This document shows, piece after piece, positions 25,212 through 33,391 of a DNA stretch of 64,000 bases. The stretch's first letter is position 1, and each line of letters opens with the position of its first letter. Origin of the DNA: an uncultured Collinsella sp. (GTDB taxonomy: Bacteria > Actinomycetota > Coriobacteriia > Coriobacteriales > Coriobacteriaceae); NCBI GenBank assembly GCA_900542825.1, contig UQOY01000006.1, forward strand, positions 1 to 64,000, read 5' to 3'. Below the pieces are notes generated by a model. That model was given only the letters and a program-made list of their open reading frames with translations, searched no databases and had not been told where the DNA came from. Position numbers and translations under genes: made by a program.

Positions 25212-26123
25212 CTACAGCAGGCGCATGGCCTCCTGGACAGCACCGTAAAGGTTGGCGTCGTTGCCGAGCTCGGCCGCCTTTATCTGCGGCACAGGAATGC
25301 CGGCAAGGGTCCCTTCGTAACTCGCGAGGGCCAGCGGCATCTGCGCACGCAGGGCATCGACGAGCTCGGGATGGCACGAGATGCCGCCTGCGATCACAAA
25401 GACCTCGGGGTCGAGCACGGCCTGCAGGTTGATGAGTTGTCCGTCAAAGGCGCGAGCGTAGCGGTCGAGCGCGCGCTGCGCCGCCTTGTCGCCATCCGCG
25501 ATCCACTCAAAGACGCGGCGGCCGTCCACCGGAGAACCCTCAGGCAGGCCCTTCTCGGCAACGGCAGCATCGCGGAGCGCACGCCAACCGCCCGAATCGG
25601 CAAAGGAGTTTCCCATGTTCGCGGCAGTCGTGACATCGTTGCGCATGAAGCTGAACTCGCCTGCAAAGCAGTGCGCGCCGCGCAGGACCTTGCCGTCGAT
25701 GACGATACCGCCGCCGATGCCCGTGCCAATAGCGAGCACCACGCCAAAACGCGTCCCGCGCAGGGCGCCAGCCGCATACTCACCGAGCGCACAGCACTTA
25801 CCGTCGTTATTGACGGCGACCGGCACCCCCAGCGCCTCGCGCATAAGCTTTCCCAGCGGGCAACCGTCCATAAACGTGAGCGCACCGCCGCGATGGATCG
25901 TTCCCGTGACGTCTCCCTCGTAGATACCGCCGGGTGCGCTCACGCCTACGGCGCTCACGCGCTCACAGTACGGCTCGACGAGCCCGATCAGCGCCGAAAC
26001 CGTCTCCTCAGCCGTGGTAAAGCCCGTCGGCAGGCTCCCACGCTCGCGGATGGAAAAATCCTCGCCCAGCACAGCCCATTTAACGGCCGTACCGCCCACA
26101 TCGATTCCAAAGAACTCCTGCAT
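25212..26123 (-). CDS. ROK-family sugar kinase
   Basis: 303-residue ATP-dependent sugar kinase (glucose, beta-glucoside or N-acetylhexosamine type). The N-terminal phosphate loop GIDVGGTAVKWAV (6-18), the sugar-binding AVNNDGKCCALGE and the LAIGTGIGGGIVIDGKVLRGA core are clear. The usual ROK zinc motif (CxCGxxGCxE) is missing after GAHCFAGEFSFM, as in the beta-glucoside kinase (BglK) branch. Read with the neighbouring beta-glucoside PTS and glycosidase, it may phosphorylate released glucose or imported glucosides. Confidence 0.87.
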   Translation of the reverse strand: MQEFFGIDVGGTAVKWAVLGEDFSIRERGSLPTGFTTAEETVSALIGLVEPYCERVSAVGVSAPGGIYEGDVTGTIHRGGALTFMDGCPLGKLMREALGVPVAVNNDGKCCALGEYAAGALRGTRFGVVLAIGTGIGGGIVIDGKVLRGAHCFAGEFSFMRNDVTTAANMGNSFADSGGWRALRDAAVAEKGLPEGSPVDGRRVFEWIADGDKAAQRALDRYARAFDGQLINLQAVLDPEVFVIAGGISCHPELVDALRAQMPLALASYEGTLAGIPVPQIKAAELGNDANLYGAVQEAMRLL

Positions 26124-26237
26124 ATTCGCTCCTCACGCGCCATAGCCCCGGACGTGCATCGCCGCGACCACCACAGGAGCTGCCCCCTTATGATGGTCAT
26201 GCAGCAAATCGCGCCCGGAGCCGATTATCTCCCTGTT

Positions 26238-26402
26238 TTACGCCGCTACTTTGGTCAGACGAAGCGACATACATTGTTCACTAGGGAGGTCAATGCGGAA
26301 CTTGCCCTCAAAGGTTCCGGGAAGCTCCTCCTCCGTCATATCCCATGTGTCCACGACACTCACCTTGTAACGAGCGCCCGCCTTGCCCTCAAACTCACGA
26401 GA
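26238..26402 (-). pseudogene. Remnant of a glycosidase C-terminal domain (DUF5605-like)
   Basis: About 54 codons ending in a stop: SREFEGKAGARYKVSVVDTW then DMTEEELPGTFEGKFRIDLP. The V-D-TWDM...LPGTF.GKF...LP pattern is that of DUF5605, the C-terminal domain of DUF5060/DUF4038-type glycosidases. The upstream catalytic part is gone, and a REP-like repeat begins at 26403 exactly where the homology stops. No start codon or ribosome site belongs to it. Interpreted as the scar of a deleted hydrolase gene between the kinase and the apiosidase-like gene. Confidence 0.65.
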
Positions 26403-26448
26403 CCACTCATTTAAGTACCACTCATTTAAGTACGTCCCCAATGAGTGC
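26403..26448. repeat. REP-like CACTCATT hairpin with partial duplication
   Basis: A partial unit (26403-26417) followed by a full unit (26418-26448) whose ends CACTCATT / AATGAGTG pair around a loop containing TACGTCCCC. The 31-bp full unit is identical to 33228-33258. Confidence 0.7.
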
Positions 26449-26492
26449 GACGGAATGCAAGGGACTGGGCTGTAAATGTTGGAGAAGAGCCG

Positions 26493-27806
26493 TTAGCGCC
26501 CGGGGGCCAGGATCACCAGAGCGTCGTGCTCAAAGGGATGCTGAGCCACGCGCACGGTGCCGTCACCGTTGTCGCGGACGGGCAGTCTGGCAATGCGCTT
26601 GTCCTCCATGTCGAGGGCCGTCGCCGTCCAGCCGCGCGCGCCGTCGAGCTTAAACTTGAGCGCCGTGGTGCGCGGCAGGTACGTGACGACGCGATCGCCA
26701 ACGCGCGCCACACGAATGGCCTCGCGCGCGTCGTCGAGCAGCTCCTGCGCCGGAACCACGGCAAGCGCGTCGTCGGCAGCCGTGGCACCCAGGCCGGCAA
26801 GCACATGCTCGATCGCGCCAAAGTCCCACACGCCCGCAAACTGCAGGCACTCCTGCCAGCGGAAGGGCATATCAAAGCCCTCGCCCAGGACCGAACCCTG
26901 GCTGCGCGACGTCTGCCAGTTCCAAACGCCGTGTGCGCCGTAGGTCACGCCGGCGCTCGCGCCGGCAAGGATCGACGACCACACGCTCGCGCGACAATCC
27001 TGCGCGGTGAAGCGCCAGTACACGTTGCGCGAGGCACCCATCTGCTCGTAACAGGGCTCGGAGTTGACCATCGGCTTTTTGGGATAGTTGGCGATAAAGT
27101 CCTGCGGCAAGTGCCAGGCCTCGGGCTGGCCCTCGTAGTTGTGGCCGGGCTGGAACATGTAAAAGTCCAGACGGTCCAGGTACTGTGCCGGAATGGTACG
27201 GTTGCCGCGGTTGATATGCATGGTGCGCAGCGCCTCGGGCGCGCGCTTGACGACTTCGTCGAGGGCATCCTCGTAATAGGCAATCGCCTCGTCACCGGCA
27301 AAGTCGGTATCGCCCGTCACCACGTAAACGGGGTCGAACTCGCCCAGGTTCTCGACGACGCGGGCAACGTGGGCACGGACCTCCTCGCGCGGCATAGCCT
27401 CGGCGCCGCAACGCTCGGCAATCTTGGCGCCCCAGGTGCCGGGCACGTAGTTGCACCACATAAGCACGAGTGCCGGACGAATGCCGTGCTCGACGGCAGC
27501 GCGGCACATGGCGGCGGCGCGATCCCAGTACGCCTGGTTGGGGCGGGACCAATCAAAATGCACGCCGTCCTCGCTGGCATAGGGCCAAATGCCCAGATCG
27601 GGGCAGCAGCGATCCCACTGCGGCAGTGTGTTGATCTGCAGCACGTTCATGCCCTGCTCGGCGCGACGGGTCAGATAGTAGTCCCAATCGGCCTCGGTAA
27701 TGCTCGTAAACGCGCTCCAGCACGTATCGGCAAACCAAAAGAACGGTTTGCCCTCGCACAAAAAGCCGTCCTGGCGACCGTTAACGGTCAGCTTTCCCAA
27801 ACTCAT
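26493..27806 (-). CDS. Apiosidase-like (GH140/DUF4038) glycoside hydrolase
   Basis: 437-residue cytoplasmic TIM-barrel hydrolase of the PF13204 group (formerly DUF4038, now apiosidase-like, after the GH140 apiosidase acting on rhamnogalacturonan II). Seen: PFFWFADTCWSAF at 21-33, QGMNVLQINTLPQW at 51-64, the acidic VVTGDTDF at 162-169 and NSEPCYEQ at 248-255, where the family keeps its catalytic acids. ATG at 27806 (MSLGKLTVNG) has AAAGGA upstream. It lacks the DUF5060 domain of its relative at 52431. It follows the EIIBC gene on the same strand. Apioside specificity is inferred from the family and from the apiose-type genes at 45-50 kb. Confidence 0.75.
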   Translation of the reverse strand: MSLGKLTVNGRQDGFLCEGKPFFWFADTCWSAFTSITEADWDYYLTRRAEQGMNVLQINTLPQWDRCCPDLGIWPYASEDGVHFDWSRPNQAYWDRAAAMCRAAVEHGIRPALVLMWCNYVPGTWGAKIAERCGAEAMPREEVRAHVARVVENLGEFDPVYVVTGDTDFAGDEAIAYYEDALDEVVKRAPEALRTMHINRGNRTIPAQYLDRLDFYMFQPGHNYEGQPEAWHLPQDFIANYPKKPMVNSEPCYEQMGASRNVYWRFTAQDCRASVWSSILAGASAGVTYGAHGVWNWQTSRSQGSVLGEGFDMPFRWQECLQFAGVWDFGAIEHVLAGLGATAADDALAVVPAQELLDDAREAIRVARVGDRVVTYLPRTTALKFKLDGARGWTATALDMEDKRIARLPVRDNGDGTVRVAQHPFEHDALVILAPGR

Positions 27807-27941
27807 CTGCATGTCCTTTCGTCTGATAAAGGAGTTGCGAACCGGCAGATTCTTTCGCGGTAACCCCGCGCGAAAGCACCTGGCGCTTAGCAAGCCCCGG
27901 CGAGTAGGCGCCACGCGCCCCAATCAGTCTACCTTGTAAGA

Positions 27942-27975
27942 AGGGCCCCGCCGGGCTTGCGCCTGACGAGGCCCT
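27942..27975 (-). terminator. Hairpin between EIIBC and apiosidase-like genes
   Basis: AGGGCC and GGCCCT pair around a 22-nt middle; on the minus strand it is followed by TTCTT. Probably a partial terminator or processing site inside the transcript. Confidence 0.45.
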
Positions 27976-28015
27976 GTCGTGTAGGTAAGGTCGTATGCGT
28001 CCGAATGGTTTGCCC

Positions 28016-29443
28016 TTAGGCCTCCATCTCGGCGAGCTCCTCCTTGGAGAAGCCAGTGGCAAAGACGACGGCGGCGGCGATGACAAAGGAGATTGCCATA
28101 CCGACGATAGCCCAGACGGTGTTCATCTGGCCACCCTGCAGGTAGTTGGTGAAGACCAGGAAGTTGGAGGCGCCGCCGGCCAGGTAGTAGGTAACACCCA
28201 TGAGGCCGGAGAACACAGCGCCGATGGCACCGCCGATGAACATGCCGAGCATGGTGCGACGGAAGCGCATGAGGATACCGAAGAGCGCGGGCTCGGTGAC
28301 GCCACCGGCGATAGCGGAGATGACGTAACCCAGGGCAAGACCCTTCTCGTCGGGGTTCTTCATCTTGAGGAAGGCACCGAAGGCGCAACCCCAGACAGCG
28401 GCCATAGCGCAGTTGGTGGAAACGAAGACGAAGGGATCGTAGCCGGCGGCGATGATCTGAACCTGAGCGAGCAGGATGACGGGCATGTGCATGCCGCAGA
28501 CCACGAAGAGCTGCCAGAAGGCGCCGAGGATGGCCATAACGATCAGGATGCCGATACCGCCAAGGTCAGCAAGACCAAAGAGGGCGCTGGCGATGAGGTT
28601 GCCGATCTCGTTGCCGATCGGTGCAAGGACGATGAAGGCGATGGGAATGGTGACGATCATGGTGCAAAACGGCGTGAAGACCGTGGACAGCACGTCGGGC
28701 ATGACCTTCTTAAAGAACTTCTCAACAAAGTACAGGACGGGCACCGAGAGGATGATCGGCAGGACGGACTGCTGGTAGTTGGCAGCGGCGATCTGGATGC
28801 CGTAGACGGAGATGATTCCGCCACCCTCCTGAGTCGCGACACTCACGACGGACGGGGCCATGAGAGCGCCGCCGAGGAGCATGCCCAGAACTGGAGAGGC
28901 GCCGAGCTTCTTAGCAGCGGCATAGCCCAGGTAGATGGGGATAAAGGTAAACGTGGCCTCGTACAGGGTGGTGTAGAGGAACGTGTAGGTCGGATCGGTA
29001 TCGGAGAGAACGCCGAGCATGGTGGGGCCGAGGACCGCGGCGATGGTGCGGAACAGACCGCCGGCCATGAGCAGCGGGATGAGCTGGGTCATGGAGCCGG
29101 ACAGATAGTCGAGGATGATATTGGGCAGGTTCTTGAGCTCGAACTTCTCCTTAGGAGCGTCGAGGTTCTCGTCGACCGCAGCACCCTGCTTGACGCCGGA
29201 CATGGCGACGAACTCGGCGAGCACCTTGGGCACGTTCTGTCCGATGATGACCTGGAGCTGGCTGCCGGCGAACTGGCAACCCAGAACACCCTTGACCTTC
29301 TTGATCTTCTCCACGTCGGCCTTGCTGTTATCCTTGAGCGTCAGACGCAGGCGCGTCATGCAGTTGGTGGCGACGGCAACATTCTCCGCACCGCCCACGA
29401 GCTCGAGGACATCGGTGGCAATCTGCTTGTTATCTACTGCCAT
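28016..29443 (-). CDS. PTS beta-glucoside-type EIIBC permease
   Basis: Membrane transporter that imports and phosphorylates a beta-glucoside-like sugar. 475 residues: EIIB at 1-80 with phospho-cysteine C28 in ATNCMTRLRL, then a ten-or-so-helix EIIC domain (PLLMAGGLFRTIAAVLG, GGVTEPALFGI with the Glu-binding GITEP-like motif). The C-terminal EIIA domain found in many BglF/BglP proteins is absent, so an external EIIA such as 17057-17593 must act. ATG 29443 has GGGGAGGGG upstream. Two palindromic operators lie in the divergent promoter region. Confidence 0.93.
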   Translation of the reverse strand: MAVDNKQIATDVLELVGGAENVAVATNCMTRLRLTLKDNSKADVEKIKKVKGVLGCQFAGSQLQVIIGQNVPKVLAEFVAMSGVKQGAAVDENLDAPKEKFELKNLPNIILDYLSGSMTQLIPLLMAGGLFRTIAAVLGPTMLGVLSDTDPTYTFLYTTLYEATFTFIPIYLGYAAAKKLGASPVLGMLLGGALMAPSVVSVATQEGGGIISVYGIQIAAANYQQSVLPIILSVPVLYFVEKFFKKVMPDVLSTVFTPFCTMIVTIPIAFIVLAPIGNEIGNLIASALFGLADLGGIGILIVMAILGAFWQLFVVCGMHMPVILLAQVQIIAAGYDPFVFVSTNCAMAAVWGCAFGAFLKMKNPDEKGLALGYVISAIAGGVTEPALFGILMRFRRTMLGMFIGGAIGAVFSGLMGVTYYLAGGASNFLVFTNYLQGGQMNTVWAIVGMAISFVIAAAVVFATGFSKEELAEMEA

Positions 29444-29787
29444 GGGACCCCTCCCCATATCATCGTGTGCCTACCCGTTTGGACGTAGGCACGCCTTTGG
29501 CCCGGCGACTATAACCCCTTACGGCTGCCGAGCCCCTGGATACGCTGTCGTAAACAAGGTGTTTACTGAACGTTTACGGGCTTTAGTTTACACGGAGCGC
29601 CGAATTTATGGCAATTTTGCCGTCTACAGTCCGGTGAACGGTAGGAAATCGGGGGTGAACGTATTTGAATGGCGGGAGATGGTCTCTTTAACCCTCTATT
29701 GATATATAGCCATTTACGTGGGATTTTATTTTGATGCACACCTCACTGATCTGTTAACTCATCAACAGAATCCCTGCTAGAAGCCAG

Positions 29788-29801
29788 TAAACATATGTTT
29801 A
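29788..29801. promoter_or_regulatory. Palindrome TAAACATATGTTTA, candidate operator
   Basis: Perfect 14-bp palindrome in the 490-bp divergent gap between the EIIBC and esterase genes. Similar TAAACA/TGTTTA text is found near the isomerase operon and in front of the second LacI gene. Confidence 0.5.
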
Positions 29802-29869
29802 GTAGTTCACGACGTGTTCAATTTTGCCGTTTACCGAGTTCATCTGGTTATTCTTCAATTCTAGATTAC

Positions 29870-29885
29870 ACTAAACATGTTTAGT
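29870..29885. promoter_or_regulatory. Palindrome ACTAAACATGTTTAGT, candidate operator
   Basis: Perfect 16-bp palindrome about 50 bp before the esterase start, 82 bp from the similar site at 29788. The size and even symmetry suit a LacI-family dimer. The remainder of 29444-29933 is AT-rich promoter sequence without other clear signals. Confidence 0.55.
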
Positions 29886-29933
29886 TTGTATTGCCGCAGA
29901 TGCCAGGCATTCGCGGCACAAGGGAGGCAGCTC

Positions 29934-31271
29934 ATGGAACTCAAATCGTGTACCTACGCAACCGTCACCACCTTGGGCGACTTTGGCCCCTGGATCAGCA
30001 AGGTCGTACTCGACCTGCCCTGCACCGTACGCGCCAACGACATCGACGCGAACACCTTCCATATATATGTAGAGCGTCATGAGCGCACGGGCGAGGTCCT
30101 GATGCGCAAGGAGCGCGGCGCCGACCATGCCGCACCCTCCGTGGGTTACATCAACGTTCTCGCCGCGCATCCATGCGACAAGAACGGCCATGAGCTTGCC
30201 GTGGGCACCCATGTGGCACTCGAGGTCGCCGAGCAGCGCCTGACCAAAAAGATCGAAGGCGGCGTCATGGGCTCGCGCATGCTCGATGACCAGCTGCGCA
30301 TCACGCAGCTCGCGGCTCTTCCCGGCAATGACGGCGACGACCCCACCTGCGGCCTGGTCTTCGATACCTGTCGCGGCGACATCTGCCCCGCGCTCAAGGG
30401 CTGGAGCAATGCCGTGCAAAAGACCGCCGTCGACGGCATCGCGCTCGAGTACGGCTTCTTTGAGCCCAGCTTTAAGGCAGAGGACTCGGCCTGCTTCAAT
30501 CCCTTCGCGCCCGAGGCCACGGTCGTGCCCCAAAAGGCCCCGCTCGTGGTGTACCTGCACGGCGCCGGCGAGGGAAAGGGTGCCACGCAGGGCGAAGGTG
30601 CCACGCGCGCCTATATCGGCAACCGTGTGACAGCCATTAGCCAGGCGCAAATCCAGCGCTACTTTGGCGGCTTTGCCTGGGTGCTCGTGCCGCAGTCTCC
30701 GACGTTTTGGATGGATAACGGCGTCGAGCAGCTCGGTCGCTCCAACCAGAGCATCTACTCCCCCGTGCTCAAGGCGCTCATCGACGAGTTTGTCGCCGAG
30801 CACGCCGACCGCATCGACACCGACCGCATCGTGGTCGCCGGCCTTTCCAACGGCGGCTTTATGACCCTGCGCCTGTGCGCCGACTACCCCGATTTCTTCG
30901 CCGCGGGCCTTCCCTGCTGTGCCCCGTGGTACAACGCCACGGACGAGGACGTAGCCGCACTCGCCAAGACGCCGCTGTGGTTTACGCACTCCAAAGGTGA
31001 CGAGCTCGTGTCGCCGCAGCAGACCGTGCTGCCGCTGTTCGCGCGCTTGCAAGAGGCCGGTGCCAACGTGCACCTCACCTACTTTAGCCATGTCGAGGAC
31101 CTGACCGGCGTGTATCGCGAGGCCGACGGCTCGGCCAAGAAGACGTTCAACCACGGCGTGTGGATCCACCAATTCAACGACCTGTGTTATCAAGACTTCG
31201 ACGGGGGCAACGTACTCATCGACGGCGAGCCGGTGGGCTGCTGGGAGTGGTCGGCCAGGGTCAAACGGTAA
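29934..31271 (+). CDS. Alpha/beta-hydrolase (PHB-depolymerase/feruloyl-esterase-like)
   Basis: 445 residues, no signal peptide. The N-terminal 200 residues are a non-catalytic beta-rich part; the hydrolase core starts at PLVVYLHGAGEGKG. The nucleophile elbow is GLSNGGFM, and a catalytic Asp (HSKGDELVSP) and His (NHGVW or SHVED) follow in the expected order. This architecture resembles Esterase_phd/PHB-depolymerase-like enzymes that hydrolyse sugar esters. ATG 29934 has GGGAGG upstream; the ORF extension to 29877 overlaps the operator. Divergent from the PTS operon and likely co-regulated. Confidence 0.8.
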   Translation: MELKSCTYATVTTLGDFGPWISKVVLDLPCTVRANDIDANTFHIYVERHERTGEVLMRKERGADHAAPSVGYINVLAAHPCDKNGHELAVGTHVALEVAEQRLTKKIEGGVMGSRMLDDQLRITQLAALPGNDGDDPTCGLVFDTCRGDICPALKGWSNAVQKTAVDGIALEYGFFEPSFKAEDSACFNPFAPEATVVPQKAPLVVYLHGAGEGKGATQGEGATRAYIGNRVTAISQAQIQRYFGGFAWVLVPQSPTFWMDNGVEQLGRSNQSIYSPVLKALIDEFVAEHADRIDTDRIVVAGLSNGGFMTLRLCADYPDFFAAGLPCCAPWYNATDEDVAALAKTPLWFTHSKGDELVSPQQTVLPLFARLQEAGANVHLTYFSHVEDLTGVYREADGSAKKTFNHGVWIHQFNDLCYQDFDGGNVLIDGEPVGCWEWSARVKR

Positions 31272-31282
31272 TCCATCCCGGT

Positions 31283-31405
31283 GCGGGGACCGGGTGCTAG
31301 TTTTGCAAACGTCCTCGGGCATGCATGGGGCGGCGCCTTGCGCTTCGCGCTGCGCCGTCCCATGCCCCCTGCGGAATGTTTGCAAAACTAGCACCCGGTC
31401 CCCGC
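31283..31405. repeat. Two-tier giant hairpin
   Basis: A perfect 28-bp inverted repeat (31283-31310 with 31378-31405; contains GTGCTAGTTTTGCAAAC) encloses a second stem GCATGGGGCGGCGC / GCGCCGTCCCATGC (31323-31336 with 31352-31365, one mismatch). Lies between two plus-strand genes. No T run follows, so it is not a standard terminator. Confidence 0.9.
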
Positions 31406-31534
31406 TGCGTTGCCATTGTCGTTGGCCCTGGCCGGCCGCCTCTAGCGGGCCGCCGGGTTGACGGCGATGGGGGCGTGGTTCCCGTCTTGCCTTGCGCGTA
31501 ACTGGCTGAAATTATTTTGGTTGGAGCTTTGCTT

Positions 31535-33046
31535 ATGTCTCAGAATTTGACACGGGTGATTGTTACTACCGATATGGAAGTCGACGATATGAACTCGCTC
31601 GTTCATTTGGCCCTGTATCTTAACTTGCTTGATGTGCAGGCCGTGGTGTATACGGCTTCGCAGTATCACTTTCTTGGCGATGACGTGCATACGCTGGGCG
31701 AAGTGAATCCGCATTGGCGGACCAAGGGGCGTCGTTCTTATGAGTGGCCCATTGTGCCGCATGAGCCCGATCCGCTAGCCGGCGAGCTTCGCGAGTATCG
31801 GCCGTTTCCCGAGCATTGGATCGAAAGTCTTTGGAGCAATGAGTACGCCCAGGCTTGGCCGCAGCTGCAGGCGAATGCGGACGCTGCCGGTGAGCCGCCG
31901 TTTCCCACGCCCGCCCAGATGATCGAGCGCACCTTTGTGGGAAATGTTGCCTTTGAGGGTGATGTGACTGAAGAGACTGAAGGGTCGCGCGTCATCGCCG
32001 ACGCCATCATGGACGATGACCCTCGCACGCTGTGGCTGCTCAGCTGGGGTGGCATGAATACTATCGTTCGCGCCCTCATGAGCATTGCCGAGCGTTATCG
32101 CGCCACGCCCGAATGGTCTGCCGTGCAGCAGCGAGTCTATCGGAAGGTGCGCGTGATGGGCGTTGCCGATGGCGTAGGACAGGACAACTCATGGCTCGAC
32201 CATGGGCGCGAGCTCTTTCCCGAGCTCGTCTTTTGGCGCGTGCCCTATATGTATGGCGGCTATGTCGACGCCAAGATGGCTCAGCCCGATACGCTACCAC
32301 TGTTTAAGGCTCCTTGGCCTGAGCAGAATCTCACGCAGGGCAACGGCCCCCTCATGGCACGCTATATGCTCTACGGCGACGGTAAGGTCTACGAAAACGA
32401 GCCCGAACGCTTTCAGTTTGGCAAGCATGCCCGTCTGGATTGGGGCCTAGAAGGCGTGCCCGCGATGCAGTTTGAGCGCGGCGACTTTATGGCCGAAGGC
32501 GATAGCATGACCTATATTCCGCTGCTGCCGTTTGGCCTGCGCGGCATCGATGACCGCGGCTTCGATACGCTGCTGGGCCGCATGTTTCTTGATGGACACC
32601 CCGATGCGAGCGTACCCGCCACCTTTGCCACCATCGGCACGCCCTCAGGCGACAACCCCAATCCCTATCTGCGCGCCTATCAGGAAGACTTTGCCGCCCG
32701 CGCGCAATGGTGCGCCCATGCGCCGGCAGTCTGCTCGCATCCGGCACATGTTGTCGAGGTCACGGCCGACCGCAACGCCGCAGCCGGCGAGCGTGTCGAC
32801 CTTACAGCGACCATCGTCGACCCCGACGACAGGGGCTTCGATGCACATTGGGATGTGGCCGTAGACCCATCGAGCTATGCAGGCGTCCAGGATCTGTCGA
32901 TGTGGCAAAAATGCACGGTGGACACCGCTTTCATCGTGCCCTCCGACGCACGACCCGGCGACCGCTTCGTGCTCACCCTCGCCGTACAGACGCGCGCCGA
33001 GCGCCCCTGCACCCGCTACGCCCAGGTCGCCCTGACCGTGGCATAG
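31535..33046 (+). CDS. DUF1593 nucleoside-hydrolase-like protein
   Basis: 503 residues, cytoplasmic. The N terminus TRVIVTTDMEVDDMNSLVHL is a variant of the Asp-rich calcium site of inosine-uridine nucleoside hydrolases, and RTLWLLSWGGMNTIVRAL matches the DUF1593 barrel. The C-terminal 90 residues form an immunoglobulin-like sandwich (VVEVTADRNAAAGERVDLTATIVDPDDRG). Family members are often annotated as cellulose-binding or nucleoside hydrolase-like; the substrate is unknown but probably a plant-derived glycoside. TTGGAG precedes the ATG at 31535. Confidence 0.8.
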   Translation: MSQNLTRVIVTTDMEVDDMNSLVHLALYLNLLDVQAVVYTASQYHFLGDDVHTLGEVNPHWRTKGRRSYEWPIVPHEPDPLAGELREYRPFPEHWIESLWSNEYAQAWPQLQANADAAGEPPFPTPAQMIERTFVGNVAFEGDVTEETEGSRVIADAIMDDDPRTLWLLSWGGMNTIVRALMSIAERYRATPEWSAVQQRVYRKVRVMGVADGVGQDNSWLDHGRELFPELVFWRVPYMYGGYVDAKMAQPDTLPLFKAPWPEQNLTQGNGPLMARYMLYGDGKVYENEPERFQFGKHARLDWGLEGVPAMQFERGDFMAEGDSMTYIPLLPFGLRGIDDRGFDTLLGRMFLDGHPDASVPATFATIGTPSGDNPNPYLRAYQEDFAARAQWCAHAPAVCSHPAHVVEVTADRNAAAGERVDLTATIVDPDDRGFDAHWDVAVDPSSYAGVQDLSMWQKCTVDTAFIVPSDARPGDRFVLTLAVQTRAERPCTRYAQVALTVA

Positions 33047-33092
33047 CAAGGACGGCACCACTATTCGACAAAGAGTGTCCCCCAGGCGCCAA

Positions 33093-33190
33093 ACGAGCGA
33101 GGATTTTTGGACGCCCAAATGACGAGAGTGGATAATCTCCCACTTTGAGCCCACAAACGGGCCAAAAACGGGAGATTATCCACTCTCATT
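33093..33190. repeat. 100-bp element with 18-bp inverted repeat, copy B
   Basis: Same layout as 23957-24056: ACGAGCGAGG start, then GAGAGTGGATAATCTCCC (33124-33141) and its exact reverse complement (33170-33187). The fourth base of the arm differs from copy A (A for C) and the opposite arm has changed to match. Confidence 0.85.
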
Positions 33191-33199
33191 CTACGGGTA

Positions 33200-33290
33200 C
33201 TCATTGGGGACGTACTTAAATGAGTACCCACTCATTTAAGTACGTCCCCAATGAGTGCTCCAATGACTAGTCAAAAAATGGGCCATGTGT
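33200..33290. repeat. Head-to-head REP-like hairpins
   Basis: Two inverted units meet at about 33227: GGTACTCATTGGGGACGTAC...ATGAGTACC (33196-33227) and CCACTCATTT...AATGAGTGC (33228-33258). CCAATGACTA and GGGCCATGTGTCCCA follow; the latter resembles GGGCCACATGTCCCA at 41920. Together with copy B this accounts for the whole 345-bp gap 33047-33391. Confidence 0.75.
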
Positions 33291-33391
33291 CCCAGTTGTG
33301 GAGACTCGTTGAGCCGTCTGGGTATCGTGAAAGATCGCGCACTCCCCCATCATCAAAAGTGACACACGCTACCTGTTGATGGGAGGCAACC

